Positions 61,393 to 64,000 of a stretch of 64,000 bases of DNA are shown here, piece by piece. A program made the translations under genes and the position numbers. Under the pieces are notes generated by a model. That model saw only the letters and a program-made list of their open reading frames with translations. It searched no databases and was not told where the DNA came from. Every line of letters starts with the position of its first letter. Within the stretch, counting starts at the first letter, position 1. The DNA is from Phycisphaeraceae bacterium (GTDB lineage Bacteria; Planctomycetota; Phycisphaerae; Phycisphaerales; UBA1924): NCBI GenBank assembly GCA_019636495.1, contig JAHBXL010000001.1:310001-374000 (forward strand), written 5' to 3'.

Positions 61393-63057
61393 TCACGTCG
61401 CGAGCGCCGCCGCGACTTCATCGATCGTCGTCACGCCCGCCAGCGCCTTGGCGAAACCGTCCTGCCGAAGGCGGAACAGATCGCCGGATTTCTCCGCCGC
61501 GGCGGCGATGCGGTGCGCGTTCACACGCTCCATCACCTTCTCCCGCAGTTCGTCGGTCATCCGCAGCACTTCATAGACGCCCAGTCGGCCGCGGTAGCCG
61601 GTGTTGCGGCAACTCCGGCAGCCAGCGCCGCGCACCAGCGTCTGACCCTCGGCCAGCGCCAGGTCGGGCGGGAGATCGGCATGGTCCGGCACATAGGGCT
61701 GCGAGCACTCCTGGCACACACGACGCACCAGCCGCTGCGCCAGCACGCATTCGACGCTCGAAGCGACGAGGAATGGCTCGACGCCCATGTCGAGCAGGCG
61801 GGTCGCCGCGCCGGGCGCATCGTTGGTGTGCAGTGTTGAGAACACCAGGTGCCCGGTGAGCGAAGCCTGGATGGCGGTCTCGGCGGTTTCCTTGTCGCGG
61901 ATTTCGCCGATCATCACGACGTCGGGATCGTGGCGGAGGATCGAGCGCAGGCCCTCGGCAAAGTCGAGCCCGACCTTGTGGTTCACCTGGATCTGGTTCA
62001 CGCCCGGCACGTGATACTCGACCGGGTCCTCGACCGTGATCACCTTCACCTCGTCGGAGACGATCGTGTTCAGCGAGGCGTACAGCGTCGTGCTCTTGCC
62101 CGAGCCGGTCGGGCCGGTCACCAGCAGGATGCCGTGCGGGCGGAGAATCATCCGCTCCCAGATGTCGGCGACGTGCCGCGGCATGCCCAGATCGGCCAGG
62201 CCGAGCATCACCGCCGCCTTGTTCAGGATGCGGAGAACCACGCCCTCGCCGAAGAGCATGGGGATCACCGAGACACGCAGGTCATACTCGCGCCCCTTGT
62301 GCTTGAAGGTGATGCGGCCATCCTGCGGCTTGCGCTTCTCGGCGATGTTCAAACTCGCCATGATCTTGAGGCGCGAAATGATCGCCGCGGCAAAGCGGTT
62401 GATGGTCGGCGGCACGTTGGCCCGTTGCAGGACGCCATCGATGCGGTAGCGGACGGTCAGTTCGCGCTCGTAGGGCTCGATGTGCACATCGGTCGCCCGC
62501 TCGGTGATGGCCTCGGCCAGCACGTCGTTGACGAGTTTGATGACCGAGGCTTCCTGCGCCTGCTCGACCTCGGCCTGCGCCGGGTCGGCCTCGGCCTTGG
62601 TCAAGAGCCCGGCCGACATCTCATCGAGCGTGTCGGACCCGACCCCGTAGTGGGCCCGGATGAAGTTCCGCAGTTCGTCGTCGTCGGCCAGCACGACCTC
62701 GATCGAGCACCCCGTCAGCAGGCGCAGTTCGTCCAGGCCCGGCAGTTCGAACGGATCGCTGGTCGCCACCCGCAGGGTGCCGTTCTCGCGCGAGATGGGC
62801 ACGCAGTTCTGCCGGTACACGAGTTTGGCCGGGAGGATCTGCAGAACCTCGGGCTTGACCTCGACCGTGGCCAGATCGATCACCGGCATGTGAAACTGAT
62901 CGCCGACCACGTGCAGCACGCGTTCGGAATCCACAAGGCCCATCCGGACGAGGATTCGGTCCAGCCGCTCCCCCGACGCCTGCTGCTGGGACAGGGCGTC
63001 TTCGAGTTGCTCGCGGCTGATCAGGCCGCGGTCCATCAGGAGTGTGCCGATGCCCAT
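61393..63057 (-). CDS. pilB: Type II secretion / type IV pilus assembly ATPase (GspE/PilB)
   Basis: 554 residues from ATG 63057. The N-terminal GspE/MshEN domain begins MGIGTLLMDRGLISREQLED. The ATPase core has Walker A TGPTGSGKSTT at about 313-323, the Asp box (VITVEDPVEYHVPGVNQIQV), Walker B region DPDVVMIGEIRDKETA and the His box LVFSTLHTNDAPG. A C-terminal zinc motif is formed by CQEC and CRSC. It powers pilus or pseudopilus assembly at the inner membrane. No gspF/pilC or pilin gene is adjacent in the window, so GspE and PilB cannot be distinguished. Confidence 0.9.
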   Translation of the reverse strand: MGIGTLLMDRGLISREQLEDALSQQQASGERLDRILVRMGLVDSERVLHVVGDQFHMPVIDLATVEVKPEVLQILPAKLVYRQNCVPISRENGTLRVATSDPFELPGLDELRLLTGCSIEVVLADDDELRNFIRAHYGVGSDTLDEMSAGLLTKAEADPAQAEVEQAQEASVIKLVNDVLAEAITERATDVHIEPYERELTVRYRIDGVLQRANVPPTINRFAAAIISRLKIMASLNIAEKRKPQDGRITFKHKGREYDLRVSVIPMLFGEGVVLRILNKAAVMLGLADLGMPRHVADIWERMILRPHGILLVTGPTGSGKSTTLYASLNTIVSDEVKVITVEDPVEYHVPGVNQIQVNHKVGLDFAEGLRSILRHDPDVVMIGEIRDKETAETAIQASLTGHLVFSTLHTNDAPGAATRLLDMGVEPFLVASSVECVLAQRLVRRVCQECSQPYVPDHADLPPDLALAEGQTLVRGAGCRSCRNTGYRGRLGVYEVLRMTDELREKVMERVNAHRIAAAAEKSGDLFRLRQDGFAKALAGVTTIDEVAAALAT

Positions 63058-63314
63058 GGGATGAATGCTATCGACAGGTGCACCGCGGGCGAACGAAATT
63101 GCCCGCCGCGGCGGCAATGGCGGGTTCGCGGACGTTGAGAATACGTACAGACATCGGACAGACGCGGTTGCGGCGTCGGAGCCGAAGATTGAGTCGCTGC
63201 CGGGCAGCCCGAACCACAGCATGAGCGACTCCGACCCTGCCGGCGAGATCGGATGGTGCCTGCGAAGCCCGGGAGGACGATCGCACCGCGCTCACTGCCA
63301 ATCGCGAAGCGCGA

Positions 63315-63461
63315 TCAGCGGCAGCCCTGGAACCATGCGATCAGGAAACGGCGGATGTCCACCACGTTCACGTTGCCCGAGTCGTCAAAGTCGGCCACGG
63401 GCCCAGGAGTGGCACGCAAAACGCAACGGGCCCCGGACAAGCCGGGGCCGCGTGCGAAAGT
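63315..63461 (-). pseudogene. Dockerin-like domain relic
   Basis: A minus-strand frame with no proper start ends in VADFDDSGNVNVVDIRRFLI, then AWFQGCR and stop. The DxDxxGxVxxxDIxxFLxxW pattern is the calcium-binding dockerin/EF-hand-like ending common at the C-termini of planctomycete secreted proteins. Only about one repeat remains and a stop precedes it, so this is probably the tail of a lost gene. It overlaps the terminator of the following minus-strand gene. Confidence 0.6.
63429..63449 (-). terminator. Terminator-like hairpin of the last minus-strand gene
   Basis: An 8-bp stem GGCCCCGG / CCGGGGCC with a 5-base loop lies 33 bases past the stop at 63482. On the minus strand CGTTGCGTTTT follows, giving a short distal T-run. 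Confidence 0.6.
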
Positions 63462-63481
63462 TCAGAATGTCTGATGCGGGT

Positions 63482-64000
63482 TCAGATGCCGCCGGTGTTC
63501 ACGCTCTTGCCCGTGGACTGAGTGGAGCCATCGCTGCTCGCTCCGGCGCGGCCTTGCTCCATGCCGGTGTCCACCGTCTTGCCTCCGCCCGCGACCTTGC
63601 CGAGCGACGTGGCATCGACCTTCTCGGCGTTCTTCGCGGTGCCGACCTTGGTCTCGACCTTGATCTCGTTGGACTTGAAGCCGCCCGCGGCCTTCTCCAA
63701 CTTGCCCGCGTCGAGCACTTCGACCTTGCCCACGCTCTCACCCTTGCCGACGTTCGCCTTCGCGCCGCCCGAGGCCTCGGCCAACTTGCCGCTGCTCAGT
63801 TGCTCGGACTTCTGGGTGCTCGCATCGATCTTGGTCCGCTGGAAGCCGCCGCCCGAGGCCTCGGCCAACTTGCCGCTGCTCACCGGCTCGACCTTCTGGT
63901 TGCTCGCATCGATCTTCACGCGTTTGAACTCCCCGCCCGCCGCCGCGTTGAGTTTCTCCTTCTCCAGGATCTCGGCCTTGGTCGGCTCGCGCCCCGGACG
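63482..64000 (-). CDS. 28-residue repeat protein, 5' end outside the window
   Basis: 172 residues are visible and the frame stays open at the window edge, so the gene is cut there; a GTG at 63919 is internal to the repeats. Units end in a double glycine: KLNAAAGG, KLAEASGG, KLAEASGG, KLEKAAGG and, less regularly, GKVAGG. The first four are exactly 28 residues (84 bases) apart. Connecting segments read like FQRTKIDASTQKSEQLSSG. No signal peptide or membrane helix is seen in this part. It is low in hydrophobic residues and may be a disordered or helical repeat protein. Function unknown. Confidence 0.65.
   Translation of the reverse strand, partial: RPGREPTKAEILEKEKLNAAAGGEFKRVKIDASNQKVEPVSSGKLAEASGGGFQRTKIDASTQKSEQLSSGKLAEASGGAKANVGKGESVGKVEVLDAGKLEKAAGGFKSNEIKVETKVGTAKNAEKVDATSLGKVAGGGKTVDTGMEQGRAGASSDGSTQSTGKSVNTGGI

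Overview
The window reads as chromosomal DNA of a high-GC Planctomycetota bacterium, most likely of the Phycisphaerae lineage. The lineage call is inference. It rests on strong G/C third-position bias, many GTG and TTG starts, proteins ending in a CGYDL...CPECG zinc ribbon (one intact, one decayed), a dockerin-like relic, conserved planctomycete-type hypothetical proteins, and intergenic DNA packed with interspersed palindromes such as CACGGGCATCCTGCCCGTG. No rRNA, tRNA, CRISPR array, integrase, phage module or complete insertion sequence was seen. The content is mainly housekeeping genes.

Layout. 1-3220: tandem array of PAPS-dependent sulfotransferases (three complete, one cut by the window edge). 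3368-7712: chaperone block groEL, dnaJ, grpE and an FmdB-type zinc ribbon. 7717-11504: zinc-ribbon membrane protein, acpS, a 53-bp-period hairpin array, mscL, lipoproteins and a small methyltransferase. 11473-19382 (minus): msrBA, a PhoPQ-related secreted hydrolase, a metallophosphatase with a lectin-like domain, a guanidinium-type SMR exporter, a SpoIIE phosphatase and a translationally coupled unknown. 19463-23050 (plus): nadC, a HIT hydrolase, mutL. 23131-25732 (minus): an ArsR-methyltransferase fusion followed by ahcY, resembling SahR-type control of the SAM cycle. 25733-26640 is a 0.9-kb gene-free tract of repeats, followed by ppk2. 27855-31633: TPR lipoprotein, a lone LigD-phosphoesterase-like protein, a conserved hypothetical, and asnB.

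31552-36415 (minus) is a GldA/GldF/GldG/DUF4340-type ABC operon. It is followed by rhlE (minus) and hrpA (plus). 42826-45884 (minus) is the tightly coupled chain ribF-nrnA-DNA methylase. Then come putA and a run of plus-strand genes: secreted unknown, M28 peptidase, cupin, nucleotidyltransferase, the elongasome pair mrdA-rodA, serC, DUF3467 and rpsA with a clear terminator. A PilB/GspE ATPase, a dockerin relic and the 3' part of a 28-residue-repeat protein close the window on the minus strand.

The most unusual signal is that repeat families found between genes also seem to sit in frame inside conserved enzymes. putA carries three such segments and hrpA carries one, all at loops or domain linkers. 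This resembles the Rickettsia palindromic elements and suggests mobile, protein-tolerated repeats. Other points worth following are a candidate operator separated from its ArsR gene by three palindromes, the sulfotransferase array with a shared C-terminal motif, and the terminal repeat protein, whose 28-residue units each carry a double-glycine motif.
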